In this document: one piece after another, positions 34,401-49,000 of the stretch | How positions within the stretch are numbered: the first letter of the stretch is position 1 | How the letters are laid out: each line of letters begins with the position of its first letter | Assembly: GCA_023362775.1 (NCBI GenBank) | Contig: JALMGJ010000006.1 | Location: 2,144,001-2,208,000 of the forward strand | Length of the DNA: 64,000 nucleotides | From: Charina bottae | Taxonomy: Eukaryota > Chordata > Lepidosauria > Squamata > Charinaidae | Reading direction: 5' to 3' | Made by a program: the position numbers and the translations under genes | The notes under the pieces: generated by a model | Database searches by the model: none | Seen by the model: only the letters and a program-made list of their open reading frames with translations | Told to the model about the DNA's origin: nothing

Positions 34401-37400
34401 TCTAGGACCTGCGCGAATCCTGGCAGGGCAGGTTTGGAGGCAGCAGGGCACAAGGCAGGCACTAGGACCTGCGCAGAATCCTGGCAGGGCAGGTTTGGAG
34501 GCAGCAGGGCACAAGGCAGGCACTCGGACCTGGGCAGAATTACAGCAGGTTTGGAGGCAGCCAGGCACAAGGCAGGCACTAGGACCTGCGCGGAATCACA
34601 GCAGGTTTGGAGGCAGCCAGGCACAAGGCGGGCACTAGGACCCGCGTGAAATCCTGGCAGGGCAGGTTTGGAGGCAGCAGGGCAGGCACTAGGACCTGCA
34701 CGGAATCACAGCAGGTTTGGAGGCAGCCAGGCACAAGGCAGGCACTAGGACCTGCGCGGAATCACAGCAGGTTTGGAGGCAGCCAGCCACAAGGTGGGCA
34801 CTAGGACCCGCGTGGAATCCTGGCAGGGCAGATTTGGAGGCAGCAGGGCAGGCACTAGGACCTGCACGGAATCACAGCAGGTTTGGAGGCAGCCAGGCAC
34901 AAGGCAGGCACTAGGACCTGCGCGGAATCACAGCAGGTTTGGAGGCAGCCAGGCACAAGGCAGGCACTCGGACCTGCGCTGAATCACAGCAGGTTTGGAG
35001 GCAGCCAGGCACAAGGCAGGCACTAGGACCTGCGTGAATCCTGGCAGGGCAGGTTTGGAGGCAGCAGGGCACAAGGCAGGCACTAGGACCTGCGCAGAAT
35101 CCTGGCAGGGCAGGTTTGGAGGCAGCAGGGCACAAGGCAGGCACTCGGACCTGCGCAGAATCACAGCAGGTTTGGAGGCAGCCAGGCACAAGGCAGGCAC
35201 TAGGACCTGCGCGGAATCACAGCAGGTTTGGAGGCAGCCAGGCACAAGGCGGGCACTAGGACCCGCGTGGAATCCTGGCAGGGCAGGTTTGGAGGCAGCA
35301 GGGCAGGCACTAGGACCTGCACGGAATCACAGCAGGTTTGGAGGCAGCCAGGCACAAGGCAGGCACTAGGACCTGCGCGGAATCACAGCAGGTTTGGAGG
35401 CAGCAGGGCACAAGGCAGGCACTAGGACCTGCGCGAATCCTGGCAGGGCAGGTTTGGAGGCAGCAGGGCACAAGGCAGGCACTAGGACCTGCGCAGAATC
35501 CTGGCAGGGCAGGTTTGGAGGCAGCAGGGCACAAGGCAGGCACTCGGACGTGCACAGAATCATAGCAGGTTTGGAAGCAGCCAGGCACAAGGCAGGCACT
35601 AGGACCTGCGCGGAATCACAGCAGGTTTGGAGGCAGCCAGGCACAAGGTGGGCACTAGGACCCGCGTGGAATCCTGGCAGGGCAGGTTTGGAGGCAGCAG
35701 GGCAGGCACTAGGACCTGCACGGAATCACAGCAGGTTTGGAGGCAGCCAGGCACAAGGCAGGCACTAGGACCTGCGCGGAATCACAGCAGGTTTGGAGGC
35801 AGCCAGGCACAAGGCAGGCACTCGGACCTGCGCAGAATCACAGCAGGTTTGGAGGCAGCCAGGCACAAGGCAGGCACTAGGACCTGCGTGAATCCTGGCA
35901 GGGCAGGTTTGGAGGCAGCAGGGCACAAGGCAGGCACTAGGACCTGCGCAGAATCCTGGCAGGGCAGGTTTGGAGGCAGCAGGGCACAAGGCAGGCACTC
36001 GGACCTGCGCAGAATCACAGCAGGTTTGGAAGCAGCCAGGCACAAGGCAGGCACTAGGACCTGCGCGGAATCACAGCAGGTTTGGAGGCAGCCAGGCACA
36101 AGGCGGGCACTAGGACCCGCGTGGAATCCTGGCAGGGCAGGTTTGGAGGCAGCAGGGCAGGCACTAGGACCTGCGCAGAATCACAGCAGGTTTGGAGGCA
36201 GCCAGGCACAAGGCAGGCACTAGGACCCGCGTGGAATCACAGCAGGTTTGGAGGCAGCAGGGCACAAGGCAGGCACTCGGACCTGCGCAGAATCACAGCA
36301 GGTTTGGAGGCAGCCAGGCACAAGGCAGGCACTAGGACCTGCGCGGAATCACAGCAGGTTTGGAGGCAGCAGGGCACAAGGCAGGCACTAGGACCTGTGC
36401 GAATCCTGGCAGGGCAGGTTTGGAGGCAGCCAGGCACAAGGTGGGCACTAGGACCCGCGTGGAATCCTGGCAGGGCAGGTTTGGAGGCAGCAGGGCAGGC
36501 ACTAGGACCTGCACGGAATCACAGCAGGTTTGGAGGCAGCCAGGCACAAGGCAGGCACTAGGACCTGCGCGGAATCACAGCAGGTTTGGAGGCAGCCAGG
36601 CACAAGGCAGGCACTCGGACCTGCGCTGAATCACAGCAGGTTTGGAGGCAGCCAGGCACAAGGCAGGCACTAGGACCTGCGTGAATCCTGGCAGGGCAGG
36701 TTTGGAGGCAGCAGGGCACAAGGCAGGCACTAGGACCTGCGCAGAATCCTGGCAGGGCAGGTTTGGAGGCAGCAGGGCACAAGGCAGGCACTCGGACCTG
36801 CGCAGAATCACAGCAGGTTTGGAGGCAGCCAGGCACAAGGCAGGCACTAGGACCTGCGCGGAATCACAGCAGGTTTGGAGGCAGCCAGGCACAAGGCGGG
36901 CACTAGGACCCGCGTGGAATCCTGGCAGGGCAGGTTTGGAGGCAGCAGGGCAGGCACTAGGACCTGCGCAGAATCACAGCAGGTTTGGAGGCAGCCAGGC
37001 ACAAGGCAGGCACTAGGACCCGCGTGGAATCACAGCAGGTTTGGAGGCAGCAGGGCACAAGGCAGGCACTCGGACCTGCGCAGAATCACAGCAGGTTTGG
37101 AGGCAGCCAGGCACAAGGCAGGCACTAGGACCTGCGCGGAATCACAGCAGGTTTGGAGGCAGCAGGGCACAAGGCAGGCACTAGGACCTGCGCGAATCCT
37201 GGCAGGGCAGGTTTGGAGGCAGCCAGGCACAAGGCAGGCACTAGGACCTGCGCGGAATCCTGGCAGGGCAGGTTTGGAGGCAGCAGGGCACAAGGCAGGC
37301 ACTAGGACCTGCGCAGAATCACAGCAGGTTTGGAGGCAGCCAGGCACAAGGCAGGCACAAGGACCCGCATGGAATCACAGCAGGTTTGGAGGCAGCAGGG

Positions 37401-40400
37401 CACAAGGCAGGCACTAGGACCTGCGCAGAATCCTGGCAGGGCAGGTTTGGAGGCAGCAGGGCACAAGGCAGGCACTAGGACCTGCGCAGAATCCTGGCAG
37501 GGCAGGTTTGGAGGCAGCAGGGCACAAGGCAGGCACTCGGACCTGCGCAGAATCCTGGCAGGGCAGGTTTGGAGGCAGCAGGGCACAAGGCAGGCACTAG
37601 GACCTGCGCAGAATCACAGCAGGTTTGGAGGCAGCCAGGCACAAGGCAGGCACTAGGACCCGCATGGAATCACAGCAGGTTTGGAGGCAGCAGGGCACAA
37701 GGCAGGCACTAGGACCCGCGCAGAATCACAGCAGGTTTGGAGGCAGCTAGGCACAAGGCAGGCACTAGGACCCGCGTGGAATCACAGCAGGTTTGGAGGC
37801 AGCAGGGCACAAGGCAGGCACTAGGACCCGCGTGGAATCACAGCAGGTTTGGAGGCAGCAGGGCACAAGGCAGGCACTAGGACCTGCGCAGAATCACAGC
37901 AGGTTTGGAGGCAGCCAGGCACAAGGCAGGCACTAGGACCCGCGTGGAATCCTGGCAGGGCTCGGAGGCGGCAGCAGCCGCGATACACCCAGACACTGCA
38001 GCCGACACACTAACGGGTCCCGACACACAGTTTGGAAAGCTCTGAATTAGGGTTGAATGGAGAAGAGAAGCCGGAGACGCCTGATTGCAAGTGTGGGTGG
38101 GTGGCCTCTGGTCTGGATGCCTTCGTCCTCGTGACCTTGGATGGTGGGGAGAACCTGGGGGTTAGAGGGAGACGGCTGCACCGCTTCCTGCGGACCTGGA
38201 ATTAAGCCTCTTCCTCAAGCATCACCTACCCCAAAGTGGCACCTGCCAAGCGACTTGGATCACAACTCCCACCACCATCCGAAGCCAAGCCGCTGTGCTG
38301 ACCAGGTACGATGGGAGCTGTGGTTCCAACACATTTGGAGATGACCTGGCAGTGGGAGGAAGACTGCTCTGCGGGGGTGAAGAAAGCTATGTTGGGGGAA
38401 TTCCCACCTCATTCCCCCGGGGCCTCTGGCCTCCCTCTTCCTCCCACAGGGCAGCAGCTGTGGGCATCCCTGGCCCAGCACACGAAGGAGGAGAAGCTCC
38501 TGGAGATGACGGCGCTGGTGGAGCTGGCCCTGCCCGAGGGGAGCATTCTGCCCCTCTCCAGCCTCCCAGGAGGTGGGCACAGGATCAGGTACGGCTCGGA
38601 GTGGCGAAAGGGTGGGGGAGGACTGCGCCAGGACAAAAGAGTCAAGAGGGTGGGCTTGACCGTGCAGCCTCATGGCCATCTTGACTTTTTTGACCCCACC
38701 TCAGCCACAAAGCTCTTGTGAAGAAGGTTGGTGAAGAAGATGGCCGACGCACGGGGGTGTCTCCAGCGGTTAGTGGGAAACACAATCCCATCTCCAACCC
38801 AGACTGCCGGATGGCGCTAAGTGGATCCAATCCTACTTAGCTTTTCCTGCTGACCATGCCCACAAGCATCTTTTCTCTTTTCTCCACTTGCTCTGGAGAA
38901 AGACATGCCTTTCCTTCTCTCCCCACAGTAAAAGACACCACCGAAATCCGTTCATTTCTCCCACCCTCCCTCCCGCCCCTTTGATGCTTGATCTCCTTCC
39001 TCGCCAGCTCCGGGGCTCTGCCTGCCAGCGCTGACTTTGACGCGGGGCCCTTTCACCGCTCTGCCACAGAGCACACGGCGGGGCAGGCTCTTCTGCAGCT
39101 GCGGCAGAGGCGGCGGGCGGAGACGGCTGCCCTCCTGGCCCAGCCCCACCTTCTGGAGGGCAGGTGAGTCTCTGCATCCCTGTACGAAGAAGCCGCCCAG
39201 CGGCCTCAGCAGGAGCCAAGCCCCATCTTTTTCCAAGAGGAGGCCAAACTGAAACGGGTTGTGCTGGGCCCTGCTTCAGGCCCGTGCAGGCCTTGCCTGG
39301 CCGTTGCAGAACTCCTAAAATTCATTTAACATGGCTGGGGAAAAAAAACTCTTTCCCGAAACAGGAGAGAGGAATGGCTAAATCCTGGCCCCACACCTCA
39401 ATCTCCTCCAGATTTGAATGTGGCTTTCAGCTGCCCAAGAGTCTCCTGTTTGCCTGGCATCCCGGCACCCACCATTCATTGATGCTCCTTGCGGGACACT
39501 CCCCCTGCCCATTTTTGGACTCGCCCAGCAGTGGGCACCTGTCACGACCCGTGGGAAGGCTGCAGTTCAGCCGGTGATTCCCAAGGCAGTGCCCGCCTGG
39601 CTCCGCAGGATGCCGGGAGAGAACCCAGCCAGAACGGTCCACTTTCTCCGGCTTTCTCTCCTGCAGGGACCCAGAGGCTTCCCGCCAGCTGTTACGCTTG
39701 CACGCCCAGGCTGAGCTGGCCCAGAAGGAAGCGACCTTGCGGGGTGCCCTACTGGCCATAGAGCTGTTGACCGGGGAACGGTGAGTCTTCCAAGGGGGGG
39801 CTTCTAGGAGGAGAGCCGTGCTGCTACGGGATCTAAAAAGCTAGGAGACTTATCTGCTCCTGAGTTTGCGTTGCAAGCCCCAAAACCACCACCCCAGAGG
39901 CTCGGTGGCGAGGACGTACCCTCGGCGAACCGTCAGCGGGGCGCCCTTGCACCCTGGCAAGCAGGCGGGGTGGCTGAGTCCTGGGGTCCCGTGCATTGCA
40001 GGTTTTGGGACTCGCAGCCCAGCGTGCCTGAGGCTTGCCATCGGGAGCTGGCGGAGCTGCGGCTTGCTGCGGGGCAGGGAGCAGGACTGGCATGGCAGCC
40101 GGCCAGGATGGTGCCCAGGAGATCAGTGCAGGTATTACGGGAATCAAAGAGGAGTGGGCTGTTTGCCTTTGGAAACAGGTTAAAGGAGGGCCCCCCTAAT
40201 CTTGCAAGGGGGGGGGAGGGGGGATGTCTCCCCTGCAGCTGCTCATAGATGTATGTCTTCCTTTGTCTGAGGAATGTGTGAGGCTGCCCCACTCGGTAAT
40301 GACTCCCTCAAAACCAACAATTAAAAGATAGTCAAGCCCGTCCCCCATCCTAGCCCAGGGCCTGGTTTTCAGGGCTCTTTTATCTTATTTATTCTTATTT

Positions 40401-42970
40401 CTCAAATATTGTATGCCAAGGAAGCTAGGAAAACCCAGGTTCAGAGGCTGGGACTCTGCTGTCGATTCCCAGATCGTGGAGGAGTGCCCTCGGTGTATTT
40501 CTGAATGAGTCTGTGGGCTCCCTAAAGCCTTAAAGCAGAGATCACAAGCCGTGGCCTCATTCCAGGAATTCTGCTTGTACTCCAACCGTCACATCCACTC
40601 CAAAGATCCAGCAGATACCAGTTAGGGGACACAGAACCACGGAGAGAAGCAGCAGGCAAACTCCTCTGTTGGCCGGCCGGCTAACGAGTCCATTTTTTCA
40701 GGCACCCTTGCTGTGCTCTGATCCAGAGCGTGGGCATTTGAGGAACGACGGTTTACATAGAAATAGGTTCAAAGCTGGAGGTCTACCAAAAGTACAATTT
40801 TCGGTAGCTCAAAGGAGTTACAGGTAGTCCTCGTTTAGCGACTGCCTCGTTTAGCGACCGTTCACAGTTACAACGGTGATGCGAAAGTAACTTTATGACA
40901 AATCCTCGCATTTATGACTTTCTCAGGTCTGTAAAGCAAAGGAAAGCTGAAGTAAGATCATAAAATCATTGTGAGGATCCCAGTTCTAAATCTTCCAAAA
41001 GTAACTTAAACGCAAGCCATATAGGATAGGAATAAGTTCTGTTTAAAATGAAGACTAGCTTCCATTTCCAAAGCGAAGTCACAATTAACTTTTCGCGCCC
41101 AAATCAGCACCTAAAAACCCCGTTTCTTCCTTCCCTGCTTTCACTCCCCTCCTTCCCCCAAGCAGTCGCTAGTAACTTTCCCTGGCTTTATCTATACCCC
41201 CCTCACTTGCCCCCACTGTCTCCCGTTAGCTTCAGATGGTTTGTGTCCTTGATCTCTCCCCCCCTTCCTTCCAAACACCTCCGCCTCGGCTTGGGAAAGA
41301 ACGTCGGCCATTTATTTTTATTTTCGCGCGGCTTTCCTTCAGCACCGCCCCCCCGCCCCCCATTGCTTGCTGCCTGTATTTCATGGCACGATGGGAGAAA
41401 GGTTTCTTCCACTGTGACAATCATGGTGTTTCGCTTAGCGACCGCTTCACTTCATGACCACGTTGCTGGTCCCAAGTGTGGTCGCGAAACAAGGACGACC
41501 TGTAGCTGATGGCTGCTGCTCTTAAAACATGGTCTTCGTCAGCAGGAGGTGAAGTAGGCAGACTTCCCGGGGGCGGCCTTGGGCGTGTTTGGGGAGAGGG
41601 CTAAGATGGCGAGCAAGTTCTCAGCTTGACCTTCCCTTGGGAGGCGAGCTGGAGGGGTAGGGTCCCCAAGGCGGCCCCTGGAGGAAGCCGGGCGCCGAAG
41701 CGCATCTCCTCTGCCTCCTCCTCCGCAGCAGGTTGCACTGGACCGGCTTCTGCTCCTCCAGGAGAGGGAGGGAGCTTCTCTGATCAAGACCTTGCTGGTC
41801 CCGGCTGAGCCAGAGGCCGCCCAGGGACGAGCCCACCGCAGCACAGATCCGACCCACCTGGGAGAAGGTAGACCGTCGTAAGCAGAGAGGGAAGTAGCCT
41901 GGCGGTCCAAAGGTCTGACGGAAATACTACCAAACCTGGCCCGTTGTTACTAAACGTTCCCATAAGCAATTGAGGCCGGTAAACAGAAGGGCCCCTTGTC
42001 GGGTGCGTCGATGACACCGAGCGAGAGGGACCGGGGTGGCCCCTGGAGAACAAGCTGATAGTCGAAAATGGCGTTGACGGGTTGGGGCGTGGGGCCAAGG
42101 ACACAAGTTTTATTGTGGACCGCCCGGGGTCCCTCCTTGTGAGGGAGATGGGCAGGATATAAATATGATAAGTAAATAGATAAATAAAACAGGCTGGTGT
42201 TCGACAGGGACACGGGCGAGGTCCTGCATCTGGGGAGGGAAAATCAAACATAGGATTGGGAAGACCCGGCTGCGTGGTGGCGCGTATGAGAGACTTCTCA
42301 GAGTCCTAGTGGACCACCACCGGGGAAGGTGAGGAAGCATTGTGATGCTGCAGCTAAAAAGCCCAAGCCAATCTTCAGCTGCGTTAACAGAAATATTGCA
42401 TCCGGCTCATGGGTGGCTTTCGTTTCGTTGTACTCGGCATTGAGTAGACTGCACTTGGAGCGCTGCGTCCAGTTCTTAAATTCTAAGCTGGATTTGGCTT
42501 AGAGGAGGAGATCAGAGTCTGGAAACCAAACCCCACGGGAAACAGCTAAAATTAAATAACAGGCTTTCAGCAGCTGCCTCGATCTAGGTCTCCATTCCTG
42601 TCCTAGCAGAAAAGCCTCCTTCACTCCACCTGAGGGGAATCCTTCTGACACTCCCGCGTTTTAAGGAAGGAGGGGGGATGTTCTTTGGAGACGTCCCTGG
42701 AATTCCTTTCTGTTTATGGGTCACTTTGACCTTCTGGGACTGAAGGTTAGGGGCCAAAGCGCCCTGAAGGTGTCTCAGGCCAACGGCCCATTTGGTCTGG
42801 CCTCTTCTTCCTCCCCAGTAGCCAGCCAATGATTTCGGGAAGCCACCAACAGGGCATTTAAACAGCACCCTCCCTCTTCGATCAGGAGCAGCTAATCTGA
42901 GAGGGATGCTCTTTGGACTGTAGACCTGAAGACCATCTGATGGGCCACGCCGTTGCCAGGAGTCCAGGCT

Positions 42971-43013
<43 letters not shown>

Positions 43014-46000
43014 CGTGATCAGGAGTCAGCATCCTGTATGAATGTGTTGCAGGAGAATTCCCCAGAGCCACGTTTGAACGGGAGATCGGGATCCGTTAAC
43101 GCTGAAGCTTCTTGAAGGACTGTGGGCAAGTCATCTTTTCTCTGACTGCTGCAGTCATGGGCTAGAGACAGAATGTACGCTCTCAACAGGACGTAGCATT
43201 ACCTGTGATTGATAAGGTTAACCTTTCTGGCTGGGGTTGTTGCATTAAAACATATATTAAGGGCTGGGAAGGGTGAGGCCATGTATCCCCTACGCAAGAC
43301 AGTAGTGCGTTTCGGAGTCAACAAAGGGCCTGAGAAATCCTCTGCAGTTGTAACTTTCACCATAGCCGTTATCTGAAGACCTTGAGTTTCCAGCACTAAT
43401 TCTTATTTCCTGGCAGGTAGGATTGCATTCTTTGCTGATTGCACTCCCTCTCATCTTGTTTCGGCTTGTTGCATTGTGGGCCCTTGAAAGACCTCAACCC
43501 GGGTGCTTTTAAGCTGAGCCAGCATCCTTGTTTGGGCTGGAAAATATGTGAGGGCTCGGGGCTCCCTTGGGGACCCTCGGTTTTCTCCAGTTTGGCTATC
43601 TTGCATGAGTGAGGATGTGTAACCCAGTGCTGTCTACGGAAGTGTGTCTTTTTAGCTTCATTGGAGGACCCCACTGAGTTATTGAAAGGGAAGGGGAAAA
43701 ATCTCTCTTTGCATTCTCCAAGCAATTCCTGGCAACCTGAGTTGGCTTCCTTAGGGAAGGAAGGGAACCCAAGGGGGGGGGGTGTCTCCATAACCAGGCC
43801 TTCTCAGGAGGATGAAGAGGAGAGAAAGGTATAGGAATTCTGGGATGGTAGTAGCAGAACTCCACACAGCTTCTTATTAGTATATAGCAGAGTAGAAGCG
43901 TTCCCATAAACTTGCACAAGGCTTAATCAGTTCAAAACACAAAATAAACACACTTCACACGTTAATGTAAAGTTACAGAAAAAAGAGTTTACAGGTTTAT
44001 TGTAACTCACAGTTCCTTAGTAGAAACCGTCCATGCATGCGAGCAAGAAGGTTCTGACCAAACCCACAGTCTTCCTTAATGGGTCTGCTTAGAGGTTTGA
44101 CCTTCTTCCTTTCGGGCAGGGTTTCTCAAGCTTGGCAACTTTAAGATGTGTGGACTTCAACTCTTCCCGAATTCCCCAGCCAGCACCTCTGTGTTACCCC
44201 TTTTTCACAGGACGCAAACTGGGCCAGATGTTCCCCAGTGGGAAAAGGGTGCAAACGCTCCTTCCATCTCTCAGCCACCAGGGGGCAGCCAAGCATTAAG
44301 ACTGGCCTGCGTGGCTTGGCTGCCATAAACTGCCCTGTTTCTCAAGCTTGGCATCTTTAAGATGTGTGGACTTCGACTCCCAGAATTCCCCAGCCAGCAT
44401 ATGCATTAAAATGTATGGTATGCTGGCTGGGGAATTCTGGGAGTTGAAGTCCACACATCTTAAAAGTTGCCAAGCTTGAGAAACACTGCTTTAGTGCTTG
44501 CAATTATCCACGGCCAGGCTTGGGGCTCCCCAGACTCCTGAGGTCATGGATGATGGATGGATATGGCCCTGGAGGGGGCATGGGGGAGCCCCCCCGCCTG
44601 CAGACCATTTGCAGATCCAGATCGGTGCCTTCCCCCACCACGTGATGCCTTTCTTCTCCTCCTGTAGGATGCAGTGGGGGAGAGACCTCTCCTAGGCGAG
44701 AGGAAGCCGCCCCCCGGGGGCTCAGCCCGGCCCAGGAGCCCTCGCCAGTTGCCAGGAGGGCAGGACAGGGAGCCTCCTGGTGGGACTGTGCTGTCACCAG
44801 GCTCATGGCACTGCAGCAGGAGCAGCTGGAGGAGCTGAGATGGACCGCCGAAGGGCTTGCAGAAGCCGCCAGCGGAAGGGTGAGGAACTTCAGATCCCTC
44901 GTTCGAGCCTTTCCCCAGTCAAGACTTTGAGGGCCCCCCCCCCCAAGAAATCTCACGCAAGGGACTCTTCTGCTGAGGTCCCTTGAACTGCCAGGGACAG
45001 AAGATTGTCTCGTCCCACCAAGATTTGGCGGGTCAGGTGCCTCTTCCCCAAAGCCCAGGGCAGTGATCTGGCGGGGAGCTTGCCTAAGTGTCCATGCGCC
45101 TTCTGTCCGGTCACCTGCATAGGAGGCTTCCTATGGAACGGGTCCCTGTGCCAAGGGAGCAGAAGCCCAGGTTGTCCCCAGCCCAGCAGAGGAGCCCACA
45201 AGTTGCCTCGGCCAAGCTCGATGCAGAGCCGCCTGCACCCCGGTCCAGGCGGGTGATGCCGTTGCGGTCCTGCCCTGGTGCTTGGGGGCTGAGCGGGTCT
45301 GGATGGGAGAGAACAGGCTGAAATGGAAAGCAGCGAGACAGAGTTACGGCGTGTCCCTCGGGGGTCTCTGCCTGCTCCAGTGGTGCCTCTTGATGGGGTG
45401 TCACGGCCACTGAAAGAATTGGCTTGCAGTCTCGGGGTCCTCCCAAGGAGACGCTATGCCTAGGGGTGCTTTTCCCAGCTTCAGCTGGTGTGCCAGTTGC
45501 AGCCTTACCTAGAGCTGGGGGGTCGTTGCAGTGACTCAAGTCCTCATCGCCACCTGCTTATACCACTGCAAACCACTCTACGCGGGGCTGCCTTTGAACC
45601 TCACCCAGAAGCTGCAGTCGGTTCAGTGCAGCAGCCCGTGTGCTCACCAGCATTCTCCAGTGGGAGCACGTTAAACAGTGCTGTGGGCCCACAGTGGTGG
45701 CCAGCAAGCTTCCAGGTGCAATTTAAAGAGTTGGCATTAAGCTATAAAACCCCACATGACTGGGCACCTAGTTATCTGCAGGACCACATTCTCCCGTTGC
45801 GATCGGCCTGGGGGGAACTCTTAGTGGTGCCCCGCTTTGGGGGAAGGGCAGGGTCAATGCTACTGCTTTAGGGGCAGGAGGTGGTGGTCCTCTCCATCAG
45901 CTGCTGGTTGTTTCATGGGTGAAAAATAAACCAACTGGGCACCAAAATGCCCTTTGGATCAGGTACCCCCACAGAAATGTGAGCTTGAGAGAAGAATAAG

Positions 46001-49000
46001 AAATTGCTCCATAGGAAAGGGAAAGATCAAGTTTTCGGATTTAGATTAAATGTATTTGTTTTCCAGGAAACTTTGTTGGTGGACCAAAAGGCTTTTTCTG
46101 CTCAGGAGGAGCCCTCAGAGACCAGTGCCTTCGCAGTGAAAACCAGACTTCAGAAAGAGTTTTCGGAGGCTGCCCAGGAACTGAACAAGACTGGACTCAG
46201 GAGGCATCTCTGGACAGCCTTGGAAACCTTTCCAGTTCAGGAGAAACTGAAATCCCAGTGGAAAGGCCCAGGGCTCTCTCCAGGGAAAGGGTTAGAGGGA
46301 CCTGATCCTCAGCAAAGGACAAATGCCACTGCAGAAGATCTCAGGCTCCAAGACACCGTGCAGGTGGGCACCGATATATTTCAGGCTGAAAGACTACCCA
46401 AGCAGAAGTCATTTCAGCTCCAGGAACCATCAACATCACTCCAGGTTCTTAAGGGATTCCAGGGAGATCCAAATGTTCAAGATGCAAAGGATTTACATTC
46501 TGGTGGCTCCCAGGAAAAGAAACATCTGGAAACCCCACATAGGAAGGGGAATGGTAATCAGAAGCTGGTTGACCCTGTTCATCTTGAGTTCTCCCAAAGG
46601 CAAAATGAACACCAGAGAGATCCAGAAATTCTTGATCTCCCAGGGGAGTTATCACATGTACCTCAAAAAATTCCACAGCTCTCTGGCAAGAAGGAATCTG
46701 AAGCTATCAGTAAAGGAGAAATGGGTGGTCTTCAGGACATACCTAAGCAACAGGAGATGCTTGAATGTACAGGAACTTTACTGAGGATGGAGGAGATTCC
46801 TCAACCTTGGAAACCTTGTGGACATCAAGGAGTGAAAGATCTAGAGATCCACCAGGCTTTAGTAACTCCTGACATGGACCAGAGTCTTCCTGAGAAAAAG
46901 GAATGTAATACTCAGGAAGGAAGTTCTCAAGGTTTTCCATTCCATAGACTGAATTTTGATAACCTGCATCCTCAGGGAGAGATGCTAAGGAAGTCAAAGT
47001 CTTTGGGGTGCTTAGAATTGGTAACACCACAGAATCTGTTGCTCCAAGTATCAAGGGATCCAGAAAGTTCTCTCCAAATACTTTCTGAAACACTGCAGAG
47101 AGCTCCTTCCCCAAGAAGACAGATGGAAACGGTACATTCCCAACAAACTCCAAGTAGCCTCCAGAGTGTTCTGCAGAGCGAAGCCGAAGTTATTCGAACA
47201 GATACTAAGATGAAAGTAATGACGCTGAAACCTCACATTTCTCTTCAAGGGAAGCAAGAACCTCAGAAACAGGTTGACCCACAGGATGGATGGAATGAAA
47301 AAAAATTTCACACCCAAGGCACACAAATGCCTCAGCTCCGGGACTGGAAGGAACTTGAGCTTGTCAGCGACCTCCATAAAGAATCACCAACACTCCATAT
47401 TGCAGAAATGAGACCTTCGAAAGGTCTCAGTCACCAGGAACAGAAAGCTGCAGAATTCCCCCATTTTCAGGGGCCTCCTCTGAAATCAAACTCACTTGAA
47501 CCCCAAGGGCTATTGCAGACAAGTTCATCACAGATTCCACTGGAAAATCGTTATCTTCGAGGCCCTCAAGGCCAGGAATGGGAAAAGATGAGAAGCCAGG
47601 ACATTTCAGAAAGAGAGGTTTTGAAGTCATCTGATTCAAGAGAGGTTCTCCAGCACCCAAACGTTCCAAAATGCAAAGAAGTCCTTCAGGTGCCAGGACC
47701 ATGGCCCAAAGTGCCAGAGACATCTGTGATGAAAGAGAAGCTGGATTTTCAGGAGCAAGAAGTTCCGTCAAGGGAGATACAATTGTCCTACCCTCAAGCA
47801 CAAACTCTGATGGACACAGATCCTCTTCATGCTCAGAAGCTTCAAAGAGGTCTGAGCAGGTCACAAGGCTTTCAGCCACATGCTGAAAAGGAACCAGAGT
47901 TCCAAACTGATTTGGCAAGGAAAGCAAAGACTCTAATGTTAGATGAGAGGTCAGGGCTGCAAGATGTGAGTCAATCAGAAGAGCTTCATATCCCCGGAGC
48001 GATGCAAGGAATTGGTGGAGAAATCGACAAGTCCCAGGAATCTCAGCTGGAATGGCCAGTTCTTACCTTGAGAGAGTCACTAGCACTCCAGCCCCAGAAG
48101 CTTGTTTCACAAAGGCAAGAAGGCATTCCTGCGTCCCAGGATTTCAGAAGTCTGGAAAGTCCACCTCTTCTGTGGAGCATCTTGTGGCAGAAGGCAAAGT
48201 CATTTGAACAAGTGAAACCATGTGTTCTTCTAGATCCAGAACTAAGACAAGCTGCAATCCAGAGAATGACAAAGAAGGAACTGCCCATCCCTCAACTTCC
48301 CCAGGAAATAAAAGAAGCGCTGCTGGTTCAGCATTGGGAAGGATCACTGGTGGAAACAGAGCACCAGAAACTCCAGAAGTCAAACATTCGTTATCTCCAG
48401 GATTTGAAGCAACTGGAAGTGATGCCACAGACCCGAACAGAAAAGGTTGTCCTAGTGGAGAAATGGAGACAAACTGATCCTCAGGAGTTTCAGCATCAGG
48501 CAGAGACAACAGCAGAGATTCTTCTGGAAGTAACAGTAGGACCAGTAAACCTTGGAGAGATACAGGTCTTTCACCCGCAAGAAACGGGGGAGATGGAAAC
48601 TCCTTCATCCCAGGAAGCGCCACAGAGAAAACTACAAATGCTTCCGAGGCAAGAAATCTCACAGAGGGAGCTAGAATTGCTGAAGCATTCCGGATCCTTC
48701 CTACAAGAAGATCTGAACGGGGCACAGCCCCCCACAAAAGAAAGTCTGGAAAAAGTACAGATTCAAGAGAATGTGTTTTGCATTCCTGGGGCTGAGGGAC
48801 AGATATCTCCTTTTGTGTTTGTCCCTCAGCCTCAGGAATGCAAAAGTCTAGAATCTCCTCCTCTTCTGTGGGGGGTTATGGGCCTGAAGTCAAAATCTTT
48901 TGAGTTGAGGACATCATGTGACATAGAAGCTGAGGAGCTGAGGGAATCACCAGTGGCTCAATTGAGAAGATCCGAAATGAGACCAGAGTCTCCTACGCTA

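Noticed and set aside
32231..37960. Many open frames (up to about 224 codons, both strands) in the minisatellite
   Set aside because: They come from stop-poor tandem units; 56- and 61-base units shift frame, and there are no splice or start signals.
32231..37960. CRISPR-like array
   Set aside because: Whole units repeat head to tail with no unique spacers, and the genome is eukaryotic.
38450..38572. Earlier donor at 38573 for exon 5 of the large gene
   Set aside because: It would force exon 6 into a poor Arg/Gly frame; the donor at 38589 gives a phase that fits the next exon and a helical peptide.
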